Assembly: GCA_030248135.1 (NCBI GenBank)
Contig: JASANC010001194.1
Location: forward strand, 1 to 64,000
Direction of reading: 5' to 3'
Length of the DNA: 64,000 nucleotides
Origin: Theristus sp. LFF4_11
Lineage: Eukaryota > Nematoda > Chromadorea > Monhysterida > Xyalidae
The notes below the pieces were generated by a model that was not told where the DNA came from, did not search any database, and saw nothing but the letters and a program-made list of their open reading frames with translations. The stretch's first letter is position 1. Each line of letters begins with the position of its first letter. This document shows, piece by piece, positions 12,091 to 26,667 of this stretch. A program made the translations under genes and the position numbers.

Positions 12091-12851
12091 CAACGGCACT
12101 TACTTTTTCGGATTCAGCGCAAAAAGTTGCCCTAATACCCGTTTTTGGTTTTTGTCTCCGTTGCTCCACAATTTGTCGACATACCGGGAAATACCCTTTA
12201 TGTATGCGCGCGACCGATATTGTAATGCTTCGTTACTTCTTAAAGGGCAACCGATTTTTTTATTTTTTGCATACTTGTAGCATTTTTCAAGGGCTTTCAG
12301 AATCACTTAGCAACCCTACTCCGCATCCGTTTTAAAAGTGCCTAAACAGGGCAAAAACCACATACTCTTTTAGTTTTTCTCAAATTTAAAACATAAAACA
12401 GCATTTTTTGTATAACATTGTTAACATGAAAAATGTGCGCAAGCAATAGCGAAATTGATTGGTTTTTGAATTTTGTTAATAGCTTAACGCAGAGGCGAGT
12501 TAGAACTATTTTTCTAAAGGTCCCCCCAAAAAACGGTTTTTTTGTTTTTTGAAACATAAAACCGGGTCAAATTAAAAAATAAATATGATTTTCAAACTCA
12601 GCGCATCGAGACGGTTCGATTGGTGCTAATTTCGTCATAATTTGAAAACTTTTCAAAAACTGTGCCTAGAGGTGTGGAGGCCGGGTCGGTCGACTCAAAA
12701 AGCGAGTCTTAAAACGTTTTTAAGTAGCACTGTATTTCATTTTCATGATATAGCACAGAAAATTTCGTGTGCATTTTCGTGTGCATTTCCGTGAACCGGT
12801 ATTTGTGAACAAAATATTGGCCGTGGTAAAAAGTGGACCGATTGTGGTATG

Positions 12852-13084
12852 ACCTATTTTTTAAACGTGTCCCACTGAAATGACGTCATGTGCCGCCAAA
12901 CATGCGCTTGCCGTTCACAGCAAACCAGACTTTCCGTTTAGCCGATTTCTTTCCGTAAACAAATGGTGAATGTCGAATCAGTCACACCAAACTGACCAAA
13001 AGTGCCTGTAACTTTGACAAACGGGCGTTTTAAAGCAAATGACGTCGTTTTAGTCCGGACACGTTTGAAGAAATCCACAATATA
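12852..13084 (-). mobile_element. MITE family A, copy 2
   Basis: A complete copy in the opposite orientation to copy 1. It has TTTAAACGTGTCCCACTGAA at the left end and the inverted CGTTTGAAGAAATCCACAA at the right. It ends about 130 bp before the first recognisable exon of the GPCR gene. Confidence 0.75.
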
Positions 13085-13215
13085 TAAAAAATTAATAAAA
13101 ATATAAAAAATGAATATATCGCACGCTAAAATGCCGACGACAATGTCGCAATATATGTAACGATCGATCGTTTCGTGAAAAAACACGCTCGAAACAAAAA
13201 AAAACGCCGCTGCAG

Positions 13216-16588
<3,373 letters not shown>

Positions 16589-17005
16589 CGCACTGTGTTG
16601 TTGTTGCTTTATTTCGATTTCGTATTTTGTTGTCGTCGGAATTCCATTTTCCTTTCATTCCAGCCGCACGCGCGCGCGCTTTCATTTCAAATATTTTTCT
16701 TGTTATTAGAATTTTTCAATTGCATCGTTTTTTGTTTAGACGGTCGCAATAATTGGATGTACCGTTGAACTTGGTCCAGGCGACTCCAGATAACGCTTTC
16801 ATAACATATTTTTCACAAAACATTCATAATGTTTCAATCACACTCTTGAAAGGTTAAAGTTCAGGTTCAGGTAAAGGTTAGTTTTTCAAGAAAGACACGT
16901 TTCGCTTAGCTTGGCCTTCAGATCAGGACTAGTATCGGATTCAAGTGCATTTAGGGTATCAGGCGCTGGAGCGTGTCTTTAACTAGAGCTTGATTTAATT
17001 AACAG

Positions 17006-18007
17006 GCCAACTGTGACAAATCAGGGTTGCCAGTTGACGCGTCCGTTTGCCCGTCAATGCCACCGAGTAGATCAGTGCAACAATTGCGTGCTCGCCAAAA
17101 TGACGCCAACAACGTTCGCCAGAGTCGTCATGAGCTCGTCACCACGCCCGGATACAAGGCGCCGTCGTTATTCGTCGGCCAGCGCTCTGGCGACCAACGA
17201 AGTCACACGGCACCCGCTCATCAGCAGGCCAAACCGAGCGCCAGGAACAATGGCGGGAGAAATCGGATTTTCAACAACCGTGGAACGTGGGAACGTGTTG
17301 CCGACAGCGAGCAACCGCTGAATTATCAGCATCGTTCATCAGCAGGCGGCCGTCACGATCACGACCATCTGCAGCACTCGTCGAGTGTGACGAGCGCAGC
17401 GAACGCGTCCGCAGAGCACTCGGAGCACCGTGGGCGGCGCCAGCTGGGCGTCTGTCCGCAGGCGACGTCGACGCCGATCCGGTGGCCGTACTGGCAGCAC
17501 ACGTTCTCCGGTCTGACGACCAACCGCAGCCGTGGCGGTCGCATCCGCGACGCAATCGACGGTCGCAACAACGACGACTTTGACGGGGGCCACCAGCTGG
17601 GCTACTCGTCCGAGCCGACCAGCGGCGCCGCTCGTTTCGCCCGCGGCAACGGCAGCCGCAACGCCGATGCCGGTGTGCCGCTGGCGTCCGCTCTGCTGCC
17701 GAGTCCACGGGCGCACAGTGGTGGACGAGGACGAGAACGACGGCGACAACGACAACGTCCCGGGCCGATGGGGACGTCGCCGAATAGGCTCGCTCGAGCG
17801 AAACCGCAAAGTGACACGACGAGACGCGTCGTTGACGACCGGGCAACAGCGGCGACCGTTGACGATCATCGTTCGGGTGTCCGTGATTTCCGACAGCACT
17901 ACCCGCGACTGACCACGCAGCTGCAGCAAGCGGCTGGCACGCGTCACGGTCGACTGCACCAGTACAACTGTGCGGCGCCATATTGGTACGAACGCTGGTA
18001 CGTCTGA
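17006..18007 (+). CDS. unassigned GC-rich terminal exon, low-complexity protein
   Basis: After an AACAG acceptor at 17005, one frame stays open for about 333 codons and ends PYWYERWYV-TGA. It has high third-position GC over most of its length. The product would be rich in Arg, Ser, Gln, Asn and His, with no membrane segment or known domain, and probably disordered. In 17700-17912 another plus frame has even better third-position GC (acidic VVDEDENDGDNDN), so an unrecognised intron or frameshift may lie there. The complementary strand is also open for over 200 codons because of base composition. It could be a terminal exon of an unidentified gene. It does not join the upstream GPCR, which has its own stop at 16588. 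Confidence 0.35.
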   Translation, partial: ANCDKSGLPVDASVCPSMPPSRSVQQLRARQNDANNVRQSRHELVTTPGYKAPSLFVGQRSGDQRSHTAPAHQQAKPSARNNGGRNRIFNNRGTWERVADSEQPLNYQHRSSAGGRHDHDHLQHSSSVTSAANASAEHSEHRGRRQLGVCPQATSTPIRWPYWQHTFSGLTTNRSRGGRIRDAIDGRNNDDFDGGHQLGYSSEPTSGAARFARGNGSRNADAGVPLASALLPSPRAHSGGRGRERRRQRQRPGPMGTSPNRLARAKPQSDTTRRVVDDRATAATVDDHRSGVRDFRQHYPRLTTQLQQAAGTRHGRLHQYNCAAPYWYERWYV

Positions 18008-18807
18008 ATGTGATACACCCGGTTGTTCTCTCAGAAATTACCGTGGAGTCAAGGTTACACTGTCATACACAGCGAAACGTCTTGCATATAAGACCGCGTC
18101 CATTCATAAGGCCTCCTACAAAAGGTGGACGCTCTGTCACATAACAAATTCAATGCACACAACAATTTTCCAAGATTGTTTTCGCTTTCAGTGGTAACTC
18201 AACAAAATGTTGTAAAAAATGTTGACTGCTGCTGTTCTCAGTGTACGCATAGATGGTGTTGTTAAATGTTATCAAGATTTATTTGTGGTAATTAATCTTT
18301 TGGGAAATAGCAACGTCGGTGTCCAAAGCGAGTGAACATCTCTAGATAAATAGAAGACATTGACAAAAACAATATCATTCGCAATTCGAGTCTGAAGCTT
18401 CAAGCAGGTCATAGCCGTTGTTGCTGCGGCGCTTTTTTAGTTGGGTATCCAATGGCAACATCTGTAGGTCGTTTAACAAGTTCCATCGGGGGGTATTCAT
18501 TTTGCTAAACTGTTGCCCAGTGTCTGGCGCCAGGGTTGCATTTGTCTTTGAATCTTTCACTGAAACTTAATCATGTAAACATAAAACACGCACAATTGAC
18601 AGATGTATGCCACACACACACGGATCGTGCAGCAAATGTATAAAGGGTTAAACAAAAAATGTTATTAAAATTGTGTTTCATTTTTCAATTACAAACTCGC
18701 GACTTGCGAAGCGTCTCGTCGAGCTGAGTTCGGTGCTTTTGTTTGTTGTGAACAAAAATATCCAAAACGTTGTTTATTCCGCTGAATTTGTTATGAAACT
18801 TACTGGT
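18008..18807. other. spacer with a MITE-D remnant
   Basis: 18060-18165 is a decayed family-D MITE end (CGTCTTGCATATAAGAC, CTGTCACA). 18707-18732 carries the motif CGTCTCGTCGAGCTGAGTTC, also found in the hAT element at 29147. Otherwise the sequence is AT-rich with no exon signal. Confidence 0.45.
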
Positions 18808-19045
18808 ATAGTGGATTTATTCAAACGTGTCTGGACTAAAATGACGTCATTTGCTTTAAAAACGCCCGTTTGTCAAAGTACATGCACTAAAATGTCAGTT
18901 TGGTGTGACTGATTCGACATTCACCATTTGTTTACGGGAAGAAATCGGCTAAACGGAAAGTCTGGTTTGCTGTGAACGGCAAGCGCATGTTTGGCGGCAC
19001 ATGACGTCATTTCAGTGGGACACGTTTAAAAAAATAATTCATATT
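18808..19045 (+). mobile_element. MITE family A, copy 3
   Basis: A complete copy, in the same orientation as copy 1. It runs from GTGGATTTATTCAAACGTGT to the inverted end GGGACACGTTTAAAAAAATA. It lies about 210 bp upstream of the start codon of the next receptor gene. Confidence 0.75.
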
Positions 19046-19258
19046 TTAAGTGGTTCAGTTTTATACAAAACAAAACACATTTTAGTAGCAAATTTCAGTG
19101 GCTAATTCAGTTAGAGTTGTTGAGAACTGTTTAAAAAAAGAAAATATGTTGCTGCTAACGTTGGTGCTAAGGTTGCTGTTATTGCTGTTTTACGACAAAA
19201 CAAACTAAACGACTAATTCTAATAACGACAACGGAAAAACTAAAAAAAGTATAATGAA

Positions 19259-21357
19259 ATGAACAACACCGACGAAGCTGTCGCAGCGACACGAGATGAC
19301 GCGCGCATCGGTGTGCTCGTGGGGCTGCTCTATTTGACGTTGTGCGTCTGCGGGCTCGTCTGCTACAGCGTCGTCTCACTCGTACTCTGGCGCCAACGTA
19401 GCCAGTTCAACAATGCATTTTATCGGTAAAGTCCTTGTTTCGTTTAAAGACCGTTCATTCGGCCTTACTACACAATTGCCTTATAAGCCTTATAGCAGCA
19501 GCCTTCTAGCCTTGTACCACACAAACGCAGTAATGTCGTCGAAGAGTCGCCAGCAACGCACAGGCACAGATAGAACTCCTGGTCGTGCCTGAACACACAG
19601 TCATAATAAAAACGTCCTAGTTTGAAGCCAATATATACACCGTTATAAACGCAGTAATACTGCACAATATGCGCATGATATGCTTTGTTTTATGACTGTG
19701 ACGTGGTCATAATCGAATATACAATTGTCTTCTCAATCCAATGCTTGTTGTATGCCCGCTTGTGTGTTTGTTTGTGTTCTTAAACATTGTGATTTTAATC
19801 TTTTTTTATCTTTTGGCGGCGGCTTGTCCCTTTGGCTCAAACAAGGTTTTTTTCCATTGCAGCATCGTGCGCTGGGTGGCCGTGATTGACATGTTCATGT
19901 TGACGCAATGGTCCATAAATTTAGCTCCGTCAATCGCAATGGGGACTCTGGTTGGTGCAAAACTTGGCAACTCTGTGGCAATTGAGCAAAATGTTTTTGA
20001 GAAAAAACTCTGAACTTTTGAACTTTTAAGATAAAAATCTTTCTGTTGGAGTATGCTTTTTGACTTGGATTATTCAAGAATAAAAAACGTCAAAAACGTT
20101 AAATTATACAAATTCATATTGACATACTTGGTTGGCTAGTGACCTGATACGCAGGCATCCACATTTGCTCAACGCGTGAGAAACTGTAAAAACGTTTTAA
20201 CTGTTTAAACGGTTGTAACTCCCAGGATCACCATTAAAACAGTTCACAAAACCAAAACAAACCCCGCGCGCTGAAGCAGTTGATAATACCTATGTATCAA
20301 ACAAAACACACGTCTCTGTATTTCTGTTGTTTTGAGTGCATGCAGGTGTTTGGTGAATGGGTGAACGCGATCATCAGTTTCGCTGGCAACGTCGTCTACA
20401 ACGCAATGCAGTTGCACTTTCTGATTGTGGCGTTCAATCGCTTCATCGCCGTTATTTCAGTTGGCAATGACTCGTTTCACGAGTGAGTGGAAACTAGTAC
20501 TGTATGTCTGTACAGTCGAATTCTAAATTGTAGGCAATCAGCTGATTGGTTCGTGATCACATGATGCACGCCTTTCTGTGCAGGCAGCTGTGGGGGCCTA
20601 GTCTGTCCTGCATAGAACGCATATACCATCCGGAGATTACAAACAAATCACTTGATTGCCTATAATTTAGAGTTGTAGTGCCTGCCTATAATTCAATCAT
20701 ACATACTGTGTTGTATGTAAGAGACAGACTAGGCTACTGTCTACGGAATTTTTTTCTTGGTGAAAATTGCTGTCGTAAATTATAGAAACTGGCTGACGAA
20801 GTTTTTCACCGACGAAAAGCAAATTTCACTCACGTTTATCGCGATTTGGCTGATTGCTGCGGCGTGGGTGACGTCGCTGCTGGTGCTCTCGTGTTGCTAT
20901 CCGGTTGTTGCCGTGTTTTGCAGATTTTGAGACTGTTCATCTTTTTTTATACATTAATCGTGAATTTTCTGCGGAAATTATCGAGTCGTTTGCTGTTTCT
21001 GTAACACTTGGACTTGTTTGCGTAGACCGTGTTCCCGCTTGAGTACGGCTTCGAGCTGTATTGCTGTGCGACGCCGCAAACGCAGTTGGCTCTGGTCGCC
21101 TACATGGCGTGGAGCACTTTGATACCAGTGATGGTCTTCTTGATGTCCGTGTTTGTTTGTTTTGCGTCTTTTACCGAAAGAAGCGGGTTTTTTGTTCGTC
21201 TCTCTCCCTGAAAAGAACATCGACGCTCAGTGGCAGTTGCGTTATCCAAATAACTTTGAAATCGGAATAGGACTCAAAATTGCTTTAAAGTAGGGACTCA
21301 ATTAAAAATTTCTCAGGTTACGCAGAGTATGCAAAACGATGAGGACGAATGGAATAG
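19259..21357 (+). CDS. serpentine chemoreceptor, nematode srx/srt-like, truncated after TM5
   Basis: Exons 19259-19425, 19863-19950, 20346-20482, 20786-20903 and 21026-21186 join in phase (2, 0, 2, 0). A short basic exon, 21317-21357 (LRRVCKTMRTNG), may follow. The product starts MNNTDEAV. TM1 is VLVGLLYLTLCVCGLVCYSV. TM2 contains WVAVIDMFMLT. TM3 ends LIVAFNRFIAVI, the LNRF-type motif of nematode Srx-like receptors in place of DRY. TM4 is FIAIWLIAAAWVTSLLVL. A cysteine-bearing loop (YCCATP) precedes TM5. No TM6 or TM7 exon is found: 36 bp after the last exon a 3.5-kb Helitron-like element starts, and no receptor exon appears in the next 9 kb. It is either a pseudogene or one with a very long intron. 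If intact, a sensory-neuron receptor is likely. The exact subfamily is unsure. Confidence 0.68.
20513..20690. mobile_element. MITE family J copy in a receptor intron
   Basis: TACAGTCGAATTCTAAATTG on the left matches the inverted AATTTAGAGTTG on the right, with CAATCAGCTGATTGG just inside. The best-preserved copy of this family is at 59494-59669. Confidence 0.7.
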
Positions 21358-21648
21358 GTTTTTCTGATTTTTTGTGGGTGTACAAATACATTATTATCTA
21401 AAAATGCGGGAGACGCATATAAAAGGAGGAATATGGCCTTGTGTAAGCAGTGAAAGACTTGGCTCGACAACGCTTTTCAAGTCTCTGATGTGGTACACAC
21501 GGATACAAGCACATAAGAGTCATATTTTTGCGCCGCGTTTGTTGTTTAAAAGCTTGCTGAGAAGCGTAAAAACTTTGAAGTTATGTAGATATTTTTCAAT
21601 TGTCCTCTTCAGTTTAGTCTAAAATCACATCATGTGCGAAATTCTGTA

Positions 21649-21911
21649 CAGCATGGCCGAATAAATGAGGCAGTCCATCAAGGCGGGATTAGTCGCTGAC
21701 TAGGAGTTGTCTTTTTCAAAAATCCAACATAATTTCCAATCATGTGTGCAAGGGAGAAAGAATGAACAGAATAATACGGATAATCCATTAGTTCAAAAAA
21801 ACGCGTCAAATTTGGCATACAATTTGGTTTCTGAACTTCTTTTTCTTTCATTCAAAATTCGCGCGCTCCTTGCACCCTGAAAAAAGCTGCCATGTTTAAT
21901 CAGCTATACTG
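21649..21911. mobile_element. MITE family M nested in Helitron-like copy I
   Basis: CAGCATGGCCGAATAAATGA on the left matches the inverted CAGTATAGCTGATTAAAC of the right end, flanked by TA. The same place in Helitron copies II and III reads straight through (ATTCTGTAAATTCTG). This is therefore a true insertion with a known empty site. A second copy is at 27590-27852. Confidence 0.85.
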
Positions 21912-22439
21912 TAAATTCTGTGCAAAAAAACAGAAACATCAGAGATTGCAAAACATTGCTGCATGTAGCTTTATCGTTGTTGCTAACGTACGCACCGCTG
22001 TGCATACAGCAGCACCAGTGCAAAAAGTGTTGTCTTCCGTTGATTTTCACCCTTTTTACCAAACTCTTGTGACAGGATAAACCGGTGAGTCATTGCCACA
22101 GAAGGAGACCTTGCGTTCCCAATGCCTCTGCGATACACTTTGTGCAAACCAGTGTCAGCGATCTAAAGTCTGATCGTTATTTTAGTGGTTTTAGAGGTCG
22201 CTAAATGCTAGAAAAAAGCAAATGTGAAAGTTTCATTTGTCTACAATGTACGAGGGTTGCCACTTGCAACCGAAATAAAGAATAAACGGCGCAAAAATAT
22301 GACTCTTATGTACTTGTATCCGTGTGTACCACATCAGAGACTTGAAAAGCGTTGTCGAGCCAAGTCTTTCACTGCTTACACAAGGCCATATTCCTCCTTT
22401 TATATGCGTCTCCCGCATTTTTAGATAATATTCTGACTT

Positions 22440-23815
22440 TTACATAAGCCCCAAAGGTCGGACCAAAATCACAATACGTTGGTCACACATTCTTCTAAAC
22501 CCCGGACAACTCAGGTTTTTCATTTTTCGTTTTTAGGCCAATTTCGTCTATGCTATTTCTACGGCCGATTCGCCCAAAATCATCACGATTCAGTACCTAG
22601 AATTGCTCACATAAGAAAACTGACCCAAAAGCCGTGATCGGCGCAATGAATTACCATGGAAAACACCGACTTCTTGTTTTTCATTTCTGGACCGGTTTCA
22701 CTAAATTCCACGGCCGATTCGCCCGAAATCGTCACGATTCGGTATCTAGAGTTGCTCACATGAAAAAACTAACACAAAATCCGTGATCAGTGTATTTAAT
22801 TACAATGGAAAACACCGTTTTTTTGTTTTTCATTTCTGGACCGATTTCGCCAATTTCCACGGCCGATTTGCCCGAAATCGTCACGATTCAGTATCTAGAG
22901 TTGCTCACATAAAAAACTAACCCAAAATCCGTAATCAGTGCATTGAATTACCATGGAAAACGCCGTTTTCTTGTTTTTCTTTTCTGGACCGATTTCGCTA
23001 AAGTCCACGGCCGATTCGCTCCAAATCGTCACGATTCGGTATCTAGAGTTGCTCACATAAAAAACTAACACAAAATCCGTGATCAGCGCATTGAATTACC
23101 CTGGAAAACACCAGTTTCTCATTTTTTGTTTTTAGACCGATTTCGCCAATTTCCACGGCCGATTCGCCCGAAATCGTCACGATTCAGTATTTAGAGTTGC
23201 TCACATAAGAAAACTAACCCAAAATCCGTGATCAGCGCATTGAATTACCCCGGACTACACCAGTTTCTTATTTTTTTGTTTTTGGACCGATTTCGCCAAT
23301 TTCCACGGCCGATTCGCCCGAAATCGTCACGATTCAGCATCTAGAATTGCTCACGTAAGAAAACTAACCCAAAATTCGTGATCAGCGCATTGAGTTACCT
23401 GGAAAACACCCTTTTCTTGTTTTTCGTTTCTGGACCGATTTCGCCAATTTCCACGGCCGATTCGCCCGAAATCGTCACGATTCAGCATCTAGAGTTGCTC
23501 ACGTAAGAAAACTAACCCAAAATCCGTGATCAGCGCATTGAATTACCCTGGAAAACACTCTTCTCTTGTTTTTCGTTTCTGGAGCGATTTCGCCAATTTC
23601 GACGGCCGATTCGCCCGAAATCGTCACGATTCGGCATCTAGAGTTGCTCACGTAAGAAAACTAACCCAAAATCCGTGATCAGCGCATTGAATTACCTTGG
23701 AAAACACCCTTTTCTTGTTTTTCGTTTCTGGACCGATTTCGCCAATTTCCACGACCGATTCGCCCGAAATCGTCACGATTCAGTATCTAGAGATGCTCAC
23801 ACGGGGCAAAAATTA
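22440..23815 (-). repeat. 149-bp satellite array in copy I
   Basis: About nine tandem units with the marker segments GTGATCAGCGCATTGAATTA, GAGTTGCTCAC and ACGGCCGATTCGCCCGAAAT. Equivalent arrays lie inside the other copies at 36640-37975 and 45545-47330. Confidence 0.9.
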
Positions 23816-24600
23816 ACTTAATTTCCAAAATCTCCGGATGGAATTACCCCAGGAAACATTTTTGTTCGACTGTGAAAATGCCGCAGGTAAAAATTGAAAG
23901 CGCGAACACATGTAACCAGGTCAAAACCTGCGAACCTTTAAAAATGCCCAATTTTTTACCCAAATAAAGGTTGGAGCAAAAAAGTAACTAAATTTTCAAA
24001 ATCTACAGATGAAATTACCCCAGGAAACTTTTTTGTTCGGTTATGGAACAACTTCAGACAAAAATTGAAAGGGCGAACACTTAAAACCCGGTGAAAACCG
24101 TGCGAGTTTTTAAAAATGCCCAATTTTTACTCAAAAACAAGGTCGGGGCAAAAAATTAACTCAATTTCTAAAATCTTCGGATGGAATTACCTCAGGAAAA
24201 TTTTTTGTTAGGTTACGGAACAACTTCAGACAAAAATTGAAAGGGCGAACACTTGTAACGGCGTAAAATCCTTCAAAACTTAAAAATGCCCAAATTTTGC
24301 CCCAAATAAGGGTCAGAGGCAAAAATTAACTCAATTTTCAAAATCTCCGGATGGAATTACCCCAGGAAATTTTTTTGTTTGGTCATGGAACAACTTCAGA
24401 CAAAAATTGAAAGGGCGAACACTTGTAACGCCGTAAAATCCTTCAAAATTTAAAAAAATGCCCAAATTTTGCCCCAAATAAGGGTCGGGGCAAAAAATTA
24501 ACCCAATTTTCAAAATCTCCGGATGGAATTACCCCAGGAACCATTTTTGTGCAACTGTGAAAGTGTCGCAGGTAAAAATTGAAAGGGCGAACACATATGA
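23816..24600 (-). repeat. ~175-bp repeat array in copy I
   Basis: About four and a half units marked by GGATGGAATTACCCCAGGAA, CAAAAATTGAAAGGGCGAAC and an AAAATGCCCAA run. The shorter arrays in copies II and III carry the same units on the opposite strand. Confidence 0.8.
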
Positions 24601-24883
24601 TTACACTACTGAAAAAAAAAATACAAAGAGAAATAAGTAACACTGTTTTCAGAATAGGTTTTTCGTGTCTACAGCGTATGAAAAGTTGTCCGATAAAAAT
24701 TTTTTCGCGGCTCCAAGCACAACTTTGGGTGTTCGTTTCGTGTGCACAGAACCAAGTTTGTGGCTTATACTATGCTCGCTGGAGGAAGCGAGCAAATTTG
24801 AAAAACGCGCGCGAGGGGATAACGGCTCATATTATGCGTGATGCGCTGTCCGCTCGCTGGCGCTCGCTCGCGCATCCGCATGA

Positions 24884-25134
24884 TATAAAAGGTTCCTCCC
24901 ACTTATAAGACCCCCACCCAAAAGTGGGCGGAGTGTCACACGGCGGGAAACCAAAAAATTCAAAATTTTGACTTGGTCAAAATCCTACCCCGTTTATAAG
25001 GCCCGAAATTCCTAATGTTCGCTTTATAAGACCTCCTCCCACTTATAAGGTTGTCACACGAAATTCCACTTTTTTCAGAAATTTTTGATTTTCAAATTTA
25101 TATAAGGAGACCTTATATGCAAGACTTTACGGTA
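24884..25134. mobile_element. MITE family D, left end lost
   Basis: It matches the family-D copy at 15849-16114 from TATAAAAGGTTCCTCCC to the intact right end GCAAGACTTTACGG. Its left terminus is missing exactly where Helitron-like copy I begins. Confidence 0.75.
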
Positions 25135-25193
25135 ATTGAATCATATCTTTTTGTTTGGGAAGGCTTGTGGCCACGCTTATATGCGTAAAAACG

Positions 25194-25325
25194 ATGTTCA
25201 ACGACAGTTTTTAGGCTTGTGGGCTGCGGATTGACACCGCGATAGCTGGAGACAGACACAAAAACAGTGTCCAGCATCGCGGTGTCAGTCCGCCGCCCAC
25301 AAGCCAAAAAACTGTCGTTGAACCT
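25194..25325. repeat. ~57-bp-arm hairpin element
   Basis: TTCAACGACAGTTTTTAGGC and GACACCGCGAT on the left are mirrored by ATCGCGGTGTC and CTGTCGTTGAA on the right, with few mismatches and a short loop. It is probably a small fold-back insertion. Confidence 0.75.
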
Positions 25326-25559
25326 ATCTTTTGTTGATTGAAACACAAATGTTCTTGATCTGGACACGAAACCCTCTCATAATTTGTTCGGCATCAATTT
25401 TTCAATGTAGAACTAGCCTATTGACCCGAGCTCATGTGGCTTAATCAATGCCAAGCCTTTTTGGTGAAGTGGCATTGACTTAGAAAGAAAAAACAGTAAC
25501 GTTTACTGATAAATAACCCTGAAGAAAATCTACCTTGTGCTGCCGTGAAGTCGCCTACA

Positions 25560-26060
25560 ATACAATATTTTTTAATGTATTCAAATAAATAAAAAATGCA
25601 AAGTTTATGATTTTGCTATTTTTACCCGTTTACCCTAACCGAAGGCAAGCCTTTTTGTAAGTGAAGTAAAATTGAATAAAAAATATAAAAACTAACGTTT
25701 TTTTCATTTACCCGTTTTAAAAAGCTAATGCTTTTTTACCCGTTTACCTAAGCCAAGCCTTTTTTGTAAAACGAAAATGCGAAGTTTATGATTTTGCTAT
25801 TTTTACCCGTTCACCCTAACCTAAGTCAAGCCTTTTTGTACGTTAAGTAAGATTGAATAAAAAATACAAAAATTAACGTTTTTTTCATTAAAAATACCCG
25901 TTTTAAAAAGCTAATGCTTCTTTTACCCGGTTACCCTAACATAAGCCAGGCATTTTTCTAAAGTGAAAATGAATAGAAGAAACAAAAAAGTGACGTTTAT
26001 AATTTCGTTTTGCAGTCATTGCTTCTTTTTACCCGTTTACCCCAACATGACCCAAACATT
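25560..26060. repeat. degenerate AT-rich tandem repeats
   Basis: Three or four loosely repeated blocks contain TTTACCCGTTTACCCTAACC, AAGCCTTTTTGTA and an AAACTAACGTTTTTTTCATT step. No coding potential. From 26061 to 26660 no further feature is apparent beyond a CA-rich run near 26615-26635. Confidence 0.55.
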
Positions 26061-26667
26061 TTGCAAAGTGAAAATGAATGGAAAATACCATTTCGACCCA
26101 ATTAAAAAACTAACTTTTTTCAAAGACGGTTTTGTTACATGTTTCGCAGTCGCTCGTCAAGTTTTGAGCAGCAACAATTGCCAGTTGCCCATCGTGCGTT
26201 ACGTTGAAATTATCGCTCATAACCATGGAGTATCAATTTGAAAATGAAACATGGAGTATCAATTTCAATGAAATTTACTTGTTTTGAATCCAAAGTGCAA
26301 CTTGCAATGCCGATGTCGATGTGCGTTTTGCAACCCGATTTTTAAAAACAAAAAAGTTCAAACTTTTTCAAAGACGGTTTTGTTACATCTTTCCCAGTCG
26401 ATCATCAAGTTTTGATCAGCAACGCTTCCATTTGCCTATGCTGCGCTGAACTGTCTCTGTTGACCAAAGAGTATCATGATGACTCCAGCTATGAAGAGAG
26501 ACGTTTTGAGAAAACAATCTCAACTGGCATTAATAAAAAATAGGTTAAGGAAATTGAGATGGAGTTTTCTTAAGTAGCAAAAAAGGGCGCCAATTCAAAT
26601 TGCAAAAAAGTGCCACACACACACGCACGCACAGACACTTTGTAAATTTAATAATATAGATTATAGG

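Larger units (their letters stand above)
6924..12672. mobile_element. large fold-back element with ~1.05-kb inverted arms
   Basis: The left arm (about 6924-7985) and right arm (about 11620-12672) are near-identical inverted copies, starting and ending at TTTAGGCACAGTTTTTGAAA or its complement. The same reading frame of about 139 codons occurs in both arms (7252-7671 minus, 11927-12280 plus), but it resembles no protein I know and is probably a by-product. The inner part of each arm is a ~170-bp unit repeated two to four times, with marker TCAAGTATAACA. The 3.6-kb centre holds further small repeats and no transposase. It may be one element or a nest of several. Confidence 0.65.
21394..24883 (-). 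mobile_element. Helitron-like element, copy I (3490 bp, reversed)
   Basis: Read on the minus strand it starts TCATGCGGATGCGC at 24883 and ends with the hairpin ATGCG-TCTCC-CGCAT plus TTTTAGATAA at 21394. It sits between A and T with no target duplication. From its 5' end it contains a ~285-bp conserved block (24600-24883), an array of ~175-bp units, an array of 149-bp units (22440-23815), and a 3' module flanked by inverted copies of the ~100-bp terminus (21394-22429). No Rep/helicase gene is present, so it is non-autonomous. The canonical CTRR end is absent; the terminus is GATAA. Confidence 0.8.

Noticed and set aside
17271..17981. Minus-strand ORFs of 206-236 codons over the GC-rich block
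   Set aside because: Composition-driven Arg/Ala/Val strings without splice context; the plus frame fits the acceptor at 17005 better, though weakly.
22440..23815. 149-bp array considered as a centromeric satellite or CRISPR-like array
   Set aside because: It occurs inside three dispersed Helitron-like copies with fixed neighbours; there is no spacer structure, and the genome is eukaryotic.
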